DNA of 64,000 nt from Thermomonospora echinospora (lineage in GTDB: Bacteria > Actinomycetota > Actinomycetes > Streptosporangiales > Streptosporangiaceae). Below are positions 7,562-19,874 of this stretch, piece after piece. The translations under genes were made by a program, and so were the position numbers. Position 1 is the stretch's first letter. The number at the start of each line of letters is the position of its first letter. Below the pieces are notes generated by a model that saw only the letters and a list, made by a program, of their open reading frames with translations, was not told where the DNA came from and did not search any database. The stretch spans positions 372,001 to 436,000 of the forward strand of contig NZ_FNVO01000005.1 of the NCBI RefSeq assembly GCF_900108175.1. Reading direction: 5' to 3'.

Positions 7562-9937
7562 TCAGTCCGGCAGCCGCGGGCCGTCGGGGAAGGGCAGGTC
7601 CGGGAACGGGTCCTCAGGATCGTCGTCCGGCGGCTCCGTGGGATCCGGCTCCGGCCGCCCGTCGCTCGGGTAGAGGGTGACGTACGTGCCGGGCTCGGTC
7701 CGCGCGCCCGGTGCCGGGGACATGTCGGCGACGGTGCCCTTGGGGTACTCCGACTCGACCCCCCCGCCGACGTTCACCCGGAACCCGGCGGACCGCAGCC
7801 GGGCGATGGCCGCCGACAGTTTCAAGCCCCGCACGTCCGGCAACGTGACCAGGTCCTCGCCGGAGCCCCGGCTGAAGTAACGCGAGGGCGGCCGGTGGAA
7901 GGAGCCCGCCTCCCGTCCCGCCAGCGCGCCGATCATGCTGTCGCGCCAGATCGGCGCGGGGATGGTGGCGCCGAACACCGAGCCGTAGCAGCGGCCGTCC
8001 ATGCACAGGCTGGTCATCGGGTACTTGTAGCCGCCGCGCGGGTCGCCCACCCACACCGCCGCCGCCAGGTCGGGGGTGTAGCCGGCGAACCAGGCGGCCG
8101 AGAAATTGTCGACGGTGCCGGTCTTACCGGCGGCCGGGCGGCCGATGCCCATGCCGCGGGCGGTGCCGCTGGTCAGCACGCCCTTCATCACGTGGTTGAC
8201 GGCGTCGGCGGCGCCCTTGTCCATCACCTGCTCGCAGTCGGCGCGGGGCACCTTGAGCTTCTTGCCGCTGCTGTGCGTCACGGACGTGAGGGCGATGGGC
8301 TTGCAGTACTTGCCGCGGGCGCCGAACGCCGCGTACGCCGCCGCCATCCGCAGCGGGGAGACGGTGTTGAACCCCAGCGTGAACGACGGGTACTGCTGCA
8401 GCGGCTTGCCGTTGGCCTGCCGCATCCCGAGCTTCTCGGCCATCTCCACCGTGTCGCACAGCCCGACCTCGCGCTGCAGGGCCAGGAAGAAGGTGTTGAC
8501 CGAGTGGTGGGTGCCGGTGACCAGGCTGAAGGAGCGCCCGCCCTCCCCGTCGGCGGAGTTGCGCAGCGGGGTGGTGGCGTTGACCGGATCGCCGTCGCAG
8601 TTGCGGTAGCCGGTGGGGATGAACCGGACCGGCGCCATCAGCCGGGTGCCGAACGGCATCCCCTCCTCCAGCGCCGCCGCCAGGGTGAACGCCTTGAAGG
8701 TGGAGCCGGCCTGCATGCCGATGCTGGAGCCGTGGCTGGCGTCGGCGGCGAAGTTGATCCAGGTCTTGCCGCGCTCGGAGTCGGGTCCCAGCTTGCGGTC
8801 GACCACCATGCCCTTGATCTCGCCGGTGCCCGGCTCGACCAGCACCTCGGCGGCGGCCTTGCCGGCGGAGTTCTTCGGCGGCACGTGCCGGTCGACGGCG
8901 CGCTGGGCGGCCTGCTGGGTCTGCGGGTCCAGGGTGGTGCGGATGGTCAGGCCGCCCCGCTTGAGCAGCCGCTCGCGCTCCTTGGCGGTCTTGCCGAACA
9001 CCGGGTTGGTGAGGATCTCCCGCTGGACGTAGTCGCAGAAGAACGGGGCCTTGCTGACCGTGCAGCCGTTCGGGGTCTCAGTGATCTTCAGCTTGACCTG
9101 GTCGGCGGCGGCCCGGCGGGCCTCGTCCGCCGGCAGCCAGTCCAGCTCGACCATCCGGTTCAGCACGGTGTCCCGGCGCTGCCGGGCCGCGCCCGGGTGC
9201 AGCCGGGGATTGTAGGCCTGCGGGTTGCGGGTGACCCCGGCCAGGGTGGCCGCCTCCGCCAGCGTCAGCTTGGCGGCGGACTTGGAGAAGTAGCGCCGGG
9301 AGGCGGCCTCGATGCCGTACGCGCCGTCCCCGAAGTAGGCGATGTTGAGGTAGCGGCGCAGGATCTCGTCCTTGGGGAACCGCTTCTCCACCGCCACCGC
9401 GTACCGCAGTTCGCGGATCTTGCGGGCCGGGGTGAGCGCCAGCGCCTGCTGCTGCTCGGCCTTGGTGTCGGCCTGCTCCAGCAGCAGGTTCTTGACGTAC
9501 TGCTGGGTGATGCCCGATCCGCCCTGGGTGACCTCGCCGGAGTTGAGGTTGCTGAGCAGGGCCCGCAGCGTGCCCTGGGAGTCCAGCGCCCCGTGCTGGT
9601 AGAACCGGCTGTCCTCGATCGCCAGCACCGCCCGCCGGGCGATCGGGGCGATCTGGTCCAGCCGCACCTCGACCCGGTTCTGGTAGTAGAAGGTGGCGAT
9701 GGTGGAGCCGTCGGCGGCCAGGATCTTCGAGCGCTGCGCCGACGGCCGCAGGTCCAGGTCCTGCGGCTCCTCCTGGAACCAGTGGGCACTGTCGCGGGCC
9801 CCCACCCCGACCGTGCAGGCCACGGGCAGCACGAGCAGGGCGACCAGCACCCCGGCCAGCAAGCCCATCCCGGCCAGCCCCCGCAGGGCGCCGGCCGGGC
9901 CCTTGCGCTGCGGGCGTTCGAATGATCGTGGCGGCAC
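7562..9937 (-). CDS. class A penicillin-binding protein with PASTA domain
   Basis: This bifunctional peptidoglycan synthase has 791 residues from a GTG start. After a short cytosolic tail there is one membrane anchor (about 20-45). A GT51 glycosyltransferase domain follows, with EDSRFYQHGA and TQGGSGITQQYVKN. The transpeptidase domain carries S412TFK, S479VN and K605TG. A single PASTA repeat (LPDVRGLKLSAAIARLRSAG onward) precedes a Pro/Asp-rich tail. It polymerises and cross-links cell-wall glycan outside the membrane, and PASTA domains in this family bind muropeptides. It ends 22 bases from the convergent kinase gene. All catalytic motifs are intact. Confidence 0.95.
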   Translation of the reverse strand: MPPRSFERPQRKGPAGALRGLAGMGLLAGVLVALLVLPVACTVGVGARDSAHWFQEEPQDLDLRPSAQRSKILAADGSTIATFYYQNRVEVRLDQIAPIARRAVLAIEDSRFYQHGALDSQGTLRALLSNLNSGEVTQGGSGITQQYVKNLLLEQADTKAEQQQALALTPARKIRELRYAVAVEKRFPKDEILRRYLNIAYFGDGAYGIEAASRRYFSKSAAKLTLAEAATLAGVTRNPQAYNPRLHPGAARQRRDTVLNRMVELDWLPADEARRAAADQVKLKITETPNGCTVSKAPFFCDYVQREILTNPVFGKTAKERERLLKRGGLTIRTTLDPQTQQAAQRAVDRHVPPKNSAGKAAAEVLVEPGTGEIKGMVVDRKLGPDSERGKTWINFAADASHGSSIGMQAGSTFKAFTLAAALEEGMPFGTRLMAPVRFIPTGYRNCDGDPVNATTPLRNSADGEGGRSFSLVTGTHHSVNTFFLALQREVGLCDTVEMAEKLGMRQANGKPLQQYPSFTLGFNTVSPLRMAAAYAAFGARGKYCKPIALTSVTHSSGKKLKVPRADCEQVMDKGAADAVNHVMKGVLTSGTARGMGIGRPAAGKTGTVDNFSAAWFAGYTPDLAAAVWVGDPRGGYKYPMTSLCMDGRCYGSVFGATIPAPIWRDSMIGALAGREAGSFHRPPSRYFSRGSGEDLVTLPDVRGLKLSAAIARLRSAGFRVNVGGGVESEYPKGTVADMSPAPGARTEPGTYVTLYPSDGRPEPDPTEPPDDDPEDPFPDLPFPDGPRLPD

Positions 9938-10045
9938 GCCCCTAATGTAGACCGGGCGCCGGGCGTGCCCCTAGCCCGCCGCCCCGCACCTGCGATCTTG
10001 TCGCCGGGCCGCGCGGCGATCGGTGACGAACGCCCGGAACGCCCC

Positions 10046-11032
10046 TCAGTCCCGCCGCCCGGACTCCCAGTCGCGCACCCGCGCGGCGTACGCGCGGGCC
10101 ACCGCGCGCAGCGCGGCCTCGGGATCCTCTCCGGCGTCCTGCGCCCGCCGGACGATCCGGAACAGCTCGGCGCCCAGGTCCTCGCCCAGGCCCGCGTACA
10201 GCTCCTCGGGGGCTCCGGCCCGTACGGCGCGGCGGTACAACTGTGCCGCCAGCGACAGGGCGGGCTGTCCCATCGCGACGCCGTCCAGCGCGGACGGCTC
10301 GGTGCCCTTGGCGGCCCGTTCGGCGGCCTTGATCTGCTCCCAGTTGGCGTTGACCTCGTCGGCGTCGGCCACCGTCACGTCGCCGAAGACGTGCGGGTGC
10401 CGGCGCACCAGCTTGTCGACGATGCCGCCGGCCACGTCGTCGATGGTGAACCGGGTGTCGTCGGTGCGCTCCTCGGCCACCCGGGCGTGGAAGGCCACCT
10501 GCATCAGCACGTCGCCGAGTTCCTCGCGCAGCGCCTGGTAGTCGATGTCCTCCGCGTCGTTCACCGTGTCGGCCAGCTCGTAGGCCTCCTCCAGCAGGTG
10601 CGGCACCAGCGTGGCGTGGGTCTGCTTGCGGTCCCATGGGCACTGGCGGCGCAGTGTGTCCATCACCGACACCAGGTCCAGCAGCCGCGCCCCCGGCAGG
10701 TCGTAGGAGCCGTGCAGCACCTCCACGTCCACCGGCTCGGGCGCCTGCACCACCAGTTCGCCGACCCGGCGCATCAGCTCCTCGTCGCCCCCGGGGTCGG
10801 CCACCCACACCACCGTCCCGGCGGCGGCGGCCGACACCAGCGCCGGGGCCAGCAGCATGGGCTCGTCCGGCTCGGCGATCTCGACGGTGACGCCCGCCTC
10901 CCGCAGGTACGGCAGCTGGGGCTGTCCCCGGCGGGCCAGCACGCGGTCGGCCGACCGCAGCACGTCCCAGGCCTGCCAGGTCAGCAGCCCGTCCGCCACC
11001 CGGTGGGTGGTCGCCAGCATGATCAGGCCCAT
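10046..11032 (-). CDS. mazG: MazG nucleoside triphosphate pyrophosphohydrolase
   Basis: MazG hydrolyses NTPs and dNTPs to monophosphates and pyrophosphate, clearing aberrant or signalling nucleotides. The 328-residue protein begins with an actinobacterial N-terminal extension of about 110 residues before the all-alpha domain. That domain shows LRRQCPWDRKQTH, LLEEAYELAD and REELGDVLMQVAFHA, with the metal-binding Glu and Asp residues in place. A second, weaker MazG-like half follows (about 230-315). Its ATG lies one base after the stop of the SurA-like gene upstream, which suggests an operon mfd, surA-like, mazG. Confidence 0.93.
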   Translation of the reverse strand: MGLIMLATTHRVADGLLTWQAWDVLRSADRVLARRGQPQLPYLREAGVTVEIAEPDEPMLLAPALVSAAAAGTVVWVADPGGDEELMRRVGELVVQAPEPVDVEVLHGSYDLPGARLLDLVSVMDTLRRQCPWDRKQTHATLVPHLLEEAYELADTVNDAEDIDYQALREELGDVLMQVAFHARVAEERTDDTRFTIDDVAGGIVDKLVRRHPHVFGDVTVADADEVNANWEQIKAAERAAKGTEPSALDGVAMGQPALSLAAQLYRRAVRAGAPEELYAGLGEDLGAELFRIVRRAQDAGEDPEAALRAVARAYAARVRDWESGRRD

Positions 11033-11033
11033 G

Positions 11034-11717
11034 TCAGCCGGTGTTCCCCGGGAGCAGGCCGGTACCGGTCTCGCCCCTCGACAGCCGGTAGGTGACGGGG
11101 GCGACCATGAGCTGGGCCGTGTCGAAGTCCCCGTAGCGCGGGTTGACCTTGACGCCGAGCCGCCGGACGACGTCGGTGTAGACCGCGATCGCCCGCTGCT
11201 GCGCCTGCCGGGCGGCCGGGCTGCCCTCGACCCCGTCGAAGCCGTGCCGCCGCAGCAGCGTCAGCTGGATCAGCTGGTCCCGGATCAGGTCCCGGGTGTA
11301 GCGGCCCGGCAGGCCCATCGCCAGCGTGGTGGACTCGGCCTCGCGCGGCCCGCCCGACTGGTCGATGACCTGGTCGATCTGGTCGGCCGGGACGTCGATC
11401 CGCTCCTGGCGGGCGACCTCGTCGCTGATCCGGATCCGCACGATCCGGGTGAGCGCGTCGCGCATCTGCGAGTCGGAGACGGCGTCCATGGGCAGCCGCT
11501 GCTGGCCCGGGGTGGCCGAGCCGGTGCGCTTCATGTTGGCCTCGGGGCTGGCGCGGAACTGCTCGTTCCACTCCTGGACGGTGCGGTCCAGCGAGGCGGT
11601 GGTGATCCGCTCGTCACCGATGATGACCGCCGAGCCCATCTTCACGGGCCCGCAGGCGGTCAGCGCCAGGGCGGCGACCCCGGCCACCAGCGCCGTCTTC
11701 ACAGTGGTACGGAACAC
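11034..11717 (-). CDS. SurA N-terminal-domain-like lipoprotein
   Basis: A 227-residue exported protein has a type II signal peptide ending in the lipobox LTAC, so it should be lipid-anchored outside the membrane. The remainder is helical, as in the SurA/PrsA-type N-terminal chaperone domain, with no parvulin isomerase motif. I choose the GTG at 11717, which follows GGGAG at good spacing and puts the signal peptide at the N-terminus. The ATG at 11750 would add 11 polar residues and has no ribosome site. It sits between mfd and mazG. A role in folding secreted proteins is inferred from family only. Confidence 0.8.
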   Translation of the reverse strand: MFRTTVKTALVAGVAALALTACGPVKMGSAVIIGDERITTASLDRTVQEWNEQFRASPEANMKRTGSATPGQQRLPMDAVSDSQMRDALTRIVRIRISDEVARQERIDVPADQIDQVIDQSGGPREAESTTLAMGLPGRYTRDLIRDQLIQLTLLRRHGFDGVEGSPAARQAQQRAIAVYTDVVRRLGVKVNPRYGDFDTAQLMVAPVTYRLSRGETGTGLLPGNTG

Positions 11718-11751
11718 GAGGCTCCCATCGTCACGTTCGTTTCGGGGCATC

Positions 11752-15255
<3,504 letters not shown>

Positions 15256-15448
15256 GATCACCCAGAGTCCGGCCGGCCAAGCCGACAGCCATGCCCAGCG
15301 TCCGGGGCAGCCCGAAGACCCGGGCTCCGTCGATGACCCCCGGGTCGCCCTCAGTCTACGCGTCGCGGTCCGGCCGCCGCCCGGCCCGTCGGGACGGTTG
15401 CCATGGGACACGTCAAGATGGCGTAAATAACGGACGCTGCGCAGTCGG

Positions 15449-16180
15449 ATGACTACCCTGCGAAGCGTGACCGATCTCCGCACACCGCCGGTCAACGACG
15501 GCGATCTGTTCTCCGCACGTGCCCGCCAGTACGCCTGCGAGCACCGCGGGCAGGTCCTCCAGGTCCTGGAGGCGGGCTGCGGCTGGGGGGCCGGACTCGA
15601 CCTCGGCGACCGCGAGCGCCAGGTGACCGGTGTGGACCTGGACGTCCCGGCACTGCGCGCGCACACCGAGGCGCGCACCGATCTGCACGCCTTCCACCTG
15701 GGCGACCTGCGCACGGTGCCGATGCCGCCGCGGGCCTACGACATCGTGCACGCCCCGTTCCTGATCGAGCGGGTGCCGCACGCCGAACTGGTGCTGGACC
15801 GGATCGTGGCCGCGCTCCGGCCGGGCGGGCTGCTGCTGCTCCGGCTGCGCGACCGCGACACCGCCTTCGGTCTCGTGGACCGCCTGCTGCCCGCCCGGCT
15901 GCCGGTCCGGCACCGGTCCCGCCAGGCCGCCGCCGGGCCGCCGCCGGCCGTCTACGAGAGCGTGGCCTCCCGCAAGGGCATGCAGTGGTACTGCATGATG
16001 CGCGGGCTGGCCATCGCCGAGGAGTACGTCTCCGGCGAGCTGGCGGCCGAGGCCGGGCGCGGCATCGCCGGGATGTGCCGGCTGGTGGCGGCGTTCAGCC
16101 GGGGCAGGCTGCCGGCCGGCCACAGCGAGGTGACCATGGTCGTCCGCAAGCCGGAGAACCGCTTCGCCCGGGTCATCTGA
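15449..16180 (+). CDS. class I SAM-dependent methyltransferase
   Basis: This 243-residue protein has the Rossmann-type SAM fold: motif I LEAGCGWGAGLDL, an acidic residue after the second strand (TGVDLDV), motif IV YDIVHAPFLIERV, and LRPGGLLLLRLRDRD. It is a paralogue of the protein encoded at 22592-23323, with the same N-terminal MxTL and matching VYxxVxS and GRLxxxHS blocks, and this supports the ATG at 15449. It is transcribed away from mfd and is the first gene of the polysaccharide region. Substrate is unknown; O-methylation of a sugar or polymer is an inference from context. Confidence 0.8.
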   Translation: MTTLRSVTDLRTPPVNDGDLFSARARQYACEHRGQVLQVLEAGCGWGAGLDLGDRERQVTGVDLDVPALRAHTEARTDLHAFHLGDLRTVPMPPRAYDIVHAPFLIERVPHAELVLDRIVAALRPGGLLLLRLRDRDTAFGLVDRLLPARLPVRHRSRQAAAGPPPAVYESVASRKGMQWYCMMRGLAIAEEYVSGELAAEAGRGIAGMCRLVAAFSRGRLPAGHSEVTMVVRKPENRFARVI

Positions 16181-16352
16181 CCCGGTGGTTCCGGACCCGC
16201 GAGGACGAGGCCGGCCGGCCCGCACCGCGCCGTACGACCCCGACCTCGACCCTGGGTGTGCGCCCGGCCGCCCCGCGGCAGTATTTTTTGGCGCGTACCC
16301 CAACTGACCTGGCCGGCCCGGCACGACCCCCGGGCCGGGAACGGAGACTGCG

Positions 16353-17834
16353 GTGACCGCCGAAGCCGGCCTTCCCGACACGCTGCGCGACCTGCCGGCC
16401 TGGACGCCCGACCCGGTCGAGCTGGCCGACCTGGAACTGCTGCTGACGGGCGCCTACCACCCACTGACCGGGTTCCTCGGCTCGTTCGACGCGGCGATGG
16501 TGATCGCCGGCGGGCGGCTGGCGGACGGCACCCCCTGGCCGGTGCCGGTCACCCTGGCGGTCCCCAAGGAGCTGACCGTCCACGAGCGCCTGGTGCTGCA
16601 GGACCCCGAGGGCGTGCCGCTGGCCGTGCTGCGGGTCGCCGAGGCGTGGCAGGACCCCACCTCGTCACGGTGGTGCCTGGCGGGCCCGCTGGAACCGCTG
16701 CGGGCCCCCGCGCACGGACCGTTCCACCGGCTGCGGCGCCGCCCCGAGGAGATCGCCGGCGGGCTGCCGGACGGCCCGGTGCTGGCGGTGGCCACCCGCG
16801 AGCCGCTGCACCGCAAGCAGCTCGGCCAGCTCCGCCAGCTCACCGACAAGCTCGGCGCGAACGTGCTGATGCTGCCGCTGCTGGGCGGCGACCACGACGA
16901 GGCTCTGGTGCGGGCGCTGCTGGCGGTGCGGCGGGACCTGCCGGAGGGCGCCCGGCTCGTGCCCGTGCCGCTGCCGCCGCGCGGGGACGGGGACGCCCGG
17001 CGTGACCTGCTGCTGCGCTCGCACGTGGCGGCCGCCTACGGGGCGACCCACATCATGGGCGAGCAGGAGGCCGAGGGCACCGCGATCCCGGTGGTCGTCC
17101 CCGAGCCCTGGGCCTACGACGCCGACGTGGAGGTGTGGCGGCCCGTCGCCCGCATCGAGCCCGACCACGTCCAGGCGGAGCTGACCCCGGCCGAGCTGGC
17201 GGAGCTGCTGGACCGGGGCGAGCCGATCCCCGAGTGGTTCACCCCGCCCGCGGTGGCCGCCGAGCTGGCCGTGGCGCGCCCGCCGAAGCTGCGGCGCGGC
17301 CTCACGGTCTTCTTCACCGGGCTGTCGGGCTCGGGCAAGTCGACGGTGGCGCGCGGGCTGGCCGACGCCCTCGTCGAGCGGGGCGGCCGCACCGTCACAC
17401 TGCTGGACGGGGACGTGGTGCGGCGGTTGCTGTCGGCCGGGCTGACGTTCTCCCGGGCCGACCGGGATCTCAACATCCGGCGGATCGGCTATGTCGCCGC
17501 CGAGATCACCCGGCATGGCGGAGTGGCGATCTGTGCGCCCATCGCCCCGTACGCGGCCACCCGCGCCGAGGTGCGGCGGATGGTGACGGCGGCCGGCGAC
17601 TTCGTACTGGTGCACGTGGCCACCCCGCTGGAGGAGTGCGAGCGCCGCGACCGCAAGGGGCTGTACGCCAAGGCGCGGGCGGGGCTGATCCCGGAATTCA
17701 CCGGTATCTCCGACCCCTACGAGGAGCCCGACGACGCCGACCTGGTGCTGGACACCTCCCGGCTGTCGCCCGAGGAGGCGGTGGGCCGGGTCCTGGATCT
17801 GCTGGTGGCCGGAGGGTGGGTCCGGCCGGAGTAG
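16353..17834 (+). CDS. cysC: APS kinase with degenerate ATP-sulfurylase-like N-terminal domain
   Basis: The C-terminal 180 residues are a complete adenylyl-sulfate kinase that makes PAPS from APS and ATP. They contain P-loop GLSGSGKST (about 326), DGDVVRRLL, the Arg-rich NIRRIGYVAAEI and KGLYAKARAGLIPEFTGI. The N-terminal 310 residues follow the ATP-sulfurylase fold, but the catalytic motifs are lost. The QTRNPLHRAH consensus reads ATREPLHRKQ (about 147-156), and the later nucleotide loop GRDHAG reads GEQEAEG. This half is therefore probably regulatory or structural, and APS must come from CysDN (41.7-43.9 kb). The GTG start at 16353 follows GGAG; length is 493 residues. Confidence 0.9.
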   Translation: MTAEAGLPDTLRDLPAWTPDPVELADLELLLTGAYHPLTGFLGSFDAAMVIAGGRLADGTPWPVPVTLAVPKELTVHERLVLQDPEGVPLAVLRVAEAWQDPTSSRWCLAGPLEPLRAPAHGPFHRLRRRPEEIAGGLPDGPVLAVATREPLHRKQLGQLRQLTDKLGANVLMLPLLGGDHDEALVRALLAVRRDLPEGARLVPVPLPPRGDGDARRDLLLRSHVAAAYGATHIMGEQEAEGTAIPVVVPEPWAYDADVEVWRPVARIEPDHVQAELTPAELAELLDRGEPIPEWFTPPAVAAELAVARPPKLRRGLTVFFTGLSGSGKSTVARGLADALVERGGRTVTLLDGDVVRRLLSAGLTFSRADRDLNIRRIGYVAAEITRHGGVAICAPIAPYAATRAEVRRMVTAAGDFVLVHVATPLEECERRDRKGLYAKARAGLIPEFTGISDPYEEPDDADLVLDTSRLSPEEAVGRVLDLLVAGGWVRPE

Positions 17835-17896
17835 TTTTCGGCCGGCGCGTATCCTCATAGGCGCTTTGCCGGAATTCTCCACTTATCAAGTAGGTC

Positions 17897-18886
17897 ATGC
17901 CGATGCACTTTGACTACACCATGGCGTTCGGCTCGTTCCTGGTGGCCATCGTCGTCGGACTCACCGGCATGGGCGGCGGGGCGCTGATGACGCCGATGCT
18001 GGTGACCTTCTTCGGGGTGCCGCCGCTGACCGCGGTCTCCAGCGACCTGGTGGCCGCCGCGGTGATGAAGCCGGTCGGCAGCGCCGTGCACTACCGCCAG
18101 GGCACCATCAACATGCGCCTGGTGGCCTGGCTGTGCGTCGGCTCGGTGCCGGCCGCCTTCTGCGGGGTGCTGGTCGCCAGAGCCCTCGGGGACGGCGAGG
18201 AGGTCCAGAACTTCATCGAGAAGGCCATGGGGGTCGCCCTGCTGATCGCCGCCACCGGCCTGGCCGTGCGGATCTACCAGGCGATGGTGGACCGGGTGGC
18301 CCGGCACTCGGGCGCCCGGCGGCGCACCGCCGCGCCCGGCGACCCGGCCGCCGTGGAGCCGCCCGAGATCAGGGTGCGGCCCGTCGCCACCACCCTGGTC
18401 GGCGCAGTCGGCGGGCTGGTGGTCGGCATCACCTCGGTGGGCTCCGGCTCGCTGATCATCGTGGCGCTGCTGGCGCTGTACCCGGCGCTGAAGGCCAACC
18501 AACTGGTGGGCACCGACCTGCTGCAGGCCGTCCCGATGGTCATCTCCGCCGCCCTGGGCCACCTGCTGTTCGGCGACTTCCACCTGGAGGTCACCCTGGC
18601 GCTGCTGGCCGGCTCCATCCCGGGCGTCTACATCGGCTCGCGGATCTCCTCCCGCGCCCCCGGTGGCCTGATCCGCCGCCTGCTGGCCCTGGTCCTGCTG
18701 GCCTCGGCCCTGAAGATGTTCGGCCTGGGCCCGGTGCCGATGGCCTGGACGATCGTGGGCGCGGTACTGGCCGCCGTGGTGGTGTGGATGTTCGTCCGCC
18801 ACCGCCACGGCCTGCCGTTGATGGCGCTGCGCCGCACCGCCGCCGAGCCCGATGAGCCCGAGCAGGCACCGGTGTCCAGTCGCTGA
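17897..18886 (+). CDS. TSUP (TauE/SafE) family membrane permease
   Basis: This 329-residue integral membrane protein has two homologous four-helix halves, each with the family GMGGG/SVGSGS-type loop (GLTGMGGGALMTPML near residue 20 and GITSVGSGSLIIVALL near 180). A charged cytosolic linker (about 133-160) separates them. TSUP proteins move sulfite, sulfonates or other sulfur anions. Its place 63 bases after the PAPS-forming kinase suggests sulfate or sulfite handling for the sulfation pathway, but the transported ion cannot be told from sequence. AGTAGG precedes the ATG at close spacing. Confidence 0.85.
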   Translation: MPMHFDYTMAFGSFLVAIVVGLTGMGGGALMTPMLVTFFGVPPLTAVSSDLVAAAVMKPVGSAVHYRQGTINMRLVAWLCVGSVPAAFCGVLVARALGDGEEVQNFIEKAMGVALLIAATGLAVRIYQAMVDRVARHSGARRRTAAPGDPAAVEPPEIRVRPVATTLVGAVGGLVVGITSVGSGSLIIVALLALYPALKANQLVGTDLLQAVPMVISAALGHLLFGDFHLEVTLALLAGSIPGVYIGSRISSRAPGGLIRRLLALVLLASALKMFGLGPVPMAWTIVGAVLAAVVVWMFVRHRHGLPLMALRRTAAEPDEPEQAPVSSR

Positions 18887-18965
18887 ACGCGGCCGATCGC
18901 GCGCACCGTGACCGGTCGGGCCGATCGTGAGACGCCGCGTCCGGCCCGCGGTTAAGGTGACCGCC

Positions 18966-19751
18966 ATGCGCAACGGGGACAGAGCCGGCTATATCTCGGC
19001 GGCCTACTACGGAATCCTGTGCTTTCTACTCGCCGCCGTCCTGCTCGATTTCCTGGGCGACCTGCTCCCGTTCGGCGCCAAGCACATCGCCCGCAATAGC
19101 GAGGGTCTCACCGCGGCGATCATCGTCGGGCTGTGGGTCCAGTTCGCCCGCCCCCGGTTGCACGGCTCCCGCTGGGAGTGGCCGCTCACCGCGGCGGCCT
19201 CGCTGGGCTTCCTGACGGTGGCGCTGGTGTTCTACCACGCCGGCTCCTGGCCGACCCGGGTGACCACCCTGAACGAGACGCTGTTCGCACTGGTCGCGGT
19301 CATCCCGTTCGTGCAGGCGAGCCGCCGGCGTCCAAGGCCCGCACTGGCGGTCTCCGGCCTGGTGCTGGCGGTCATCCTCGTCGGCCAGGGCATCGATCTG
19401 GTGACGAACATGGCCGAGACCCTGGCCATCCTGCTGCTGGTGCCGATCGGGCTGGATTTCATCGACCGCGGCATCCTCGATCCGGACGGTCCCACCCGCC
19501 GCGCCGTCCGCTACGGCTGGTACCTGTTCCTCATCGTGGCCCCCGTCGCATTCCACGTCCTGCAATACCGGATGGATTCCACGGGGTGGCTGGGCGACAT
19601 CGTCCAATACGGCGTCCGCCTCAACGAGGCGTTCATCTTCATGCTGCTGTTCGAGGTGTACTTCACGTTCGGACTCGGCCGGGCCGGAAAGCCGGCAGAG
19701 CGCGGCCGGCCCCGGCCCGCCGCGGTCACCGACCTGCGGTCCCCGGCCTGA
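18966..19751 (+). CDS. polytopic membrane protein of unknown function
   Basis: The ATG at 18966 follows AAGG at nine bases and gives 261 residues. About seven hydrophobic helices are visible (for example ISAAYYGILCFLLAAVLLDF, ALAVSGLVLAVILVGQGIDL and YGWYLFLIVAPVAFHVLQY), ending in a basic, Pro-rich cytosolic tail. I recognise no catalytic motif or family. Its position between the permease and the secreted beta-propeller suggests it belongs to the polysaccharide locus. Confidence 0.7.
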   Translation: MRNGDRAGYISAAYYGILCFLLAAVLLDFLGDLLPFGAKHIARNSEGLTAAIIVGLWVQFARPRLHGSRWEWPLTAAASLGFLTVALVFYHAGSWPTRVTTLNETLFALVAVIPFVQASRRRPRPALAVSGLVLAVILVGQGIDLVTNMAETLAILLLVPIGLDFIDRGILDPDGPTRRAVRYGWYLFLIVAPVAFHVLQYRMDSTGWLGDIVQYGVRLNEAFIFMLLFEVYFTFGLGRAGKPAERGRPRPAAVTDLRSPA

Positions 19752-19800
19752 CCACGACCGCCCGGCAGGGCCGTCGCGACCGGCGAAAGATCCGATTCAC

Positions 19801-19829
19801 CTGACGTGCCTCACGCCGTGTGGTACACA
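19801..19829 (+). promoter_or_regulatory. candidate promoter of the beta-propeller gene
   Basis: A -35-like CTGACG (19801-19806) and a -10-like TACACA (19824-19829) are separated by 17 bases and lie 45 bases before the ATG at 19875. The match to consensus is moderate. Confidence 0.35.
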
Positions 19830-19874
19830 AGTCCAGTTCCTCGCGCCCCCTCCAGAGCCAACCGGGAGCAAATC

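Noticed and set aside
17871-17903. A GGAAT-N18-GTC pattern like an ECF sigma-R promoter before the TSUP gene
   Set aside because: The -10-like GTC directly abuts the annotated ATG, which would force a start at the third codon, and the second element is not the usual GTT. Too weak to list.
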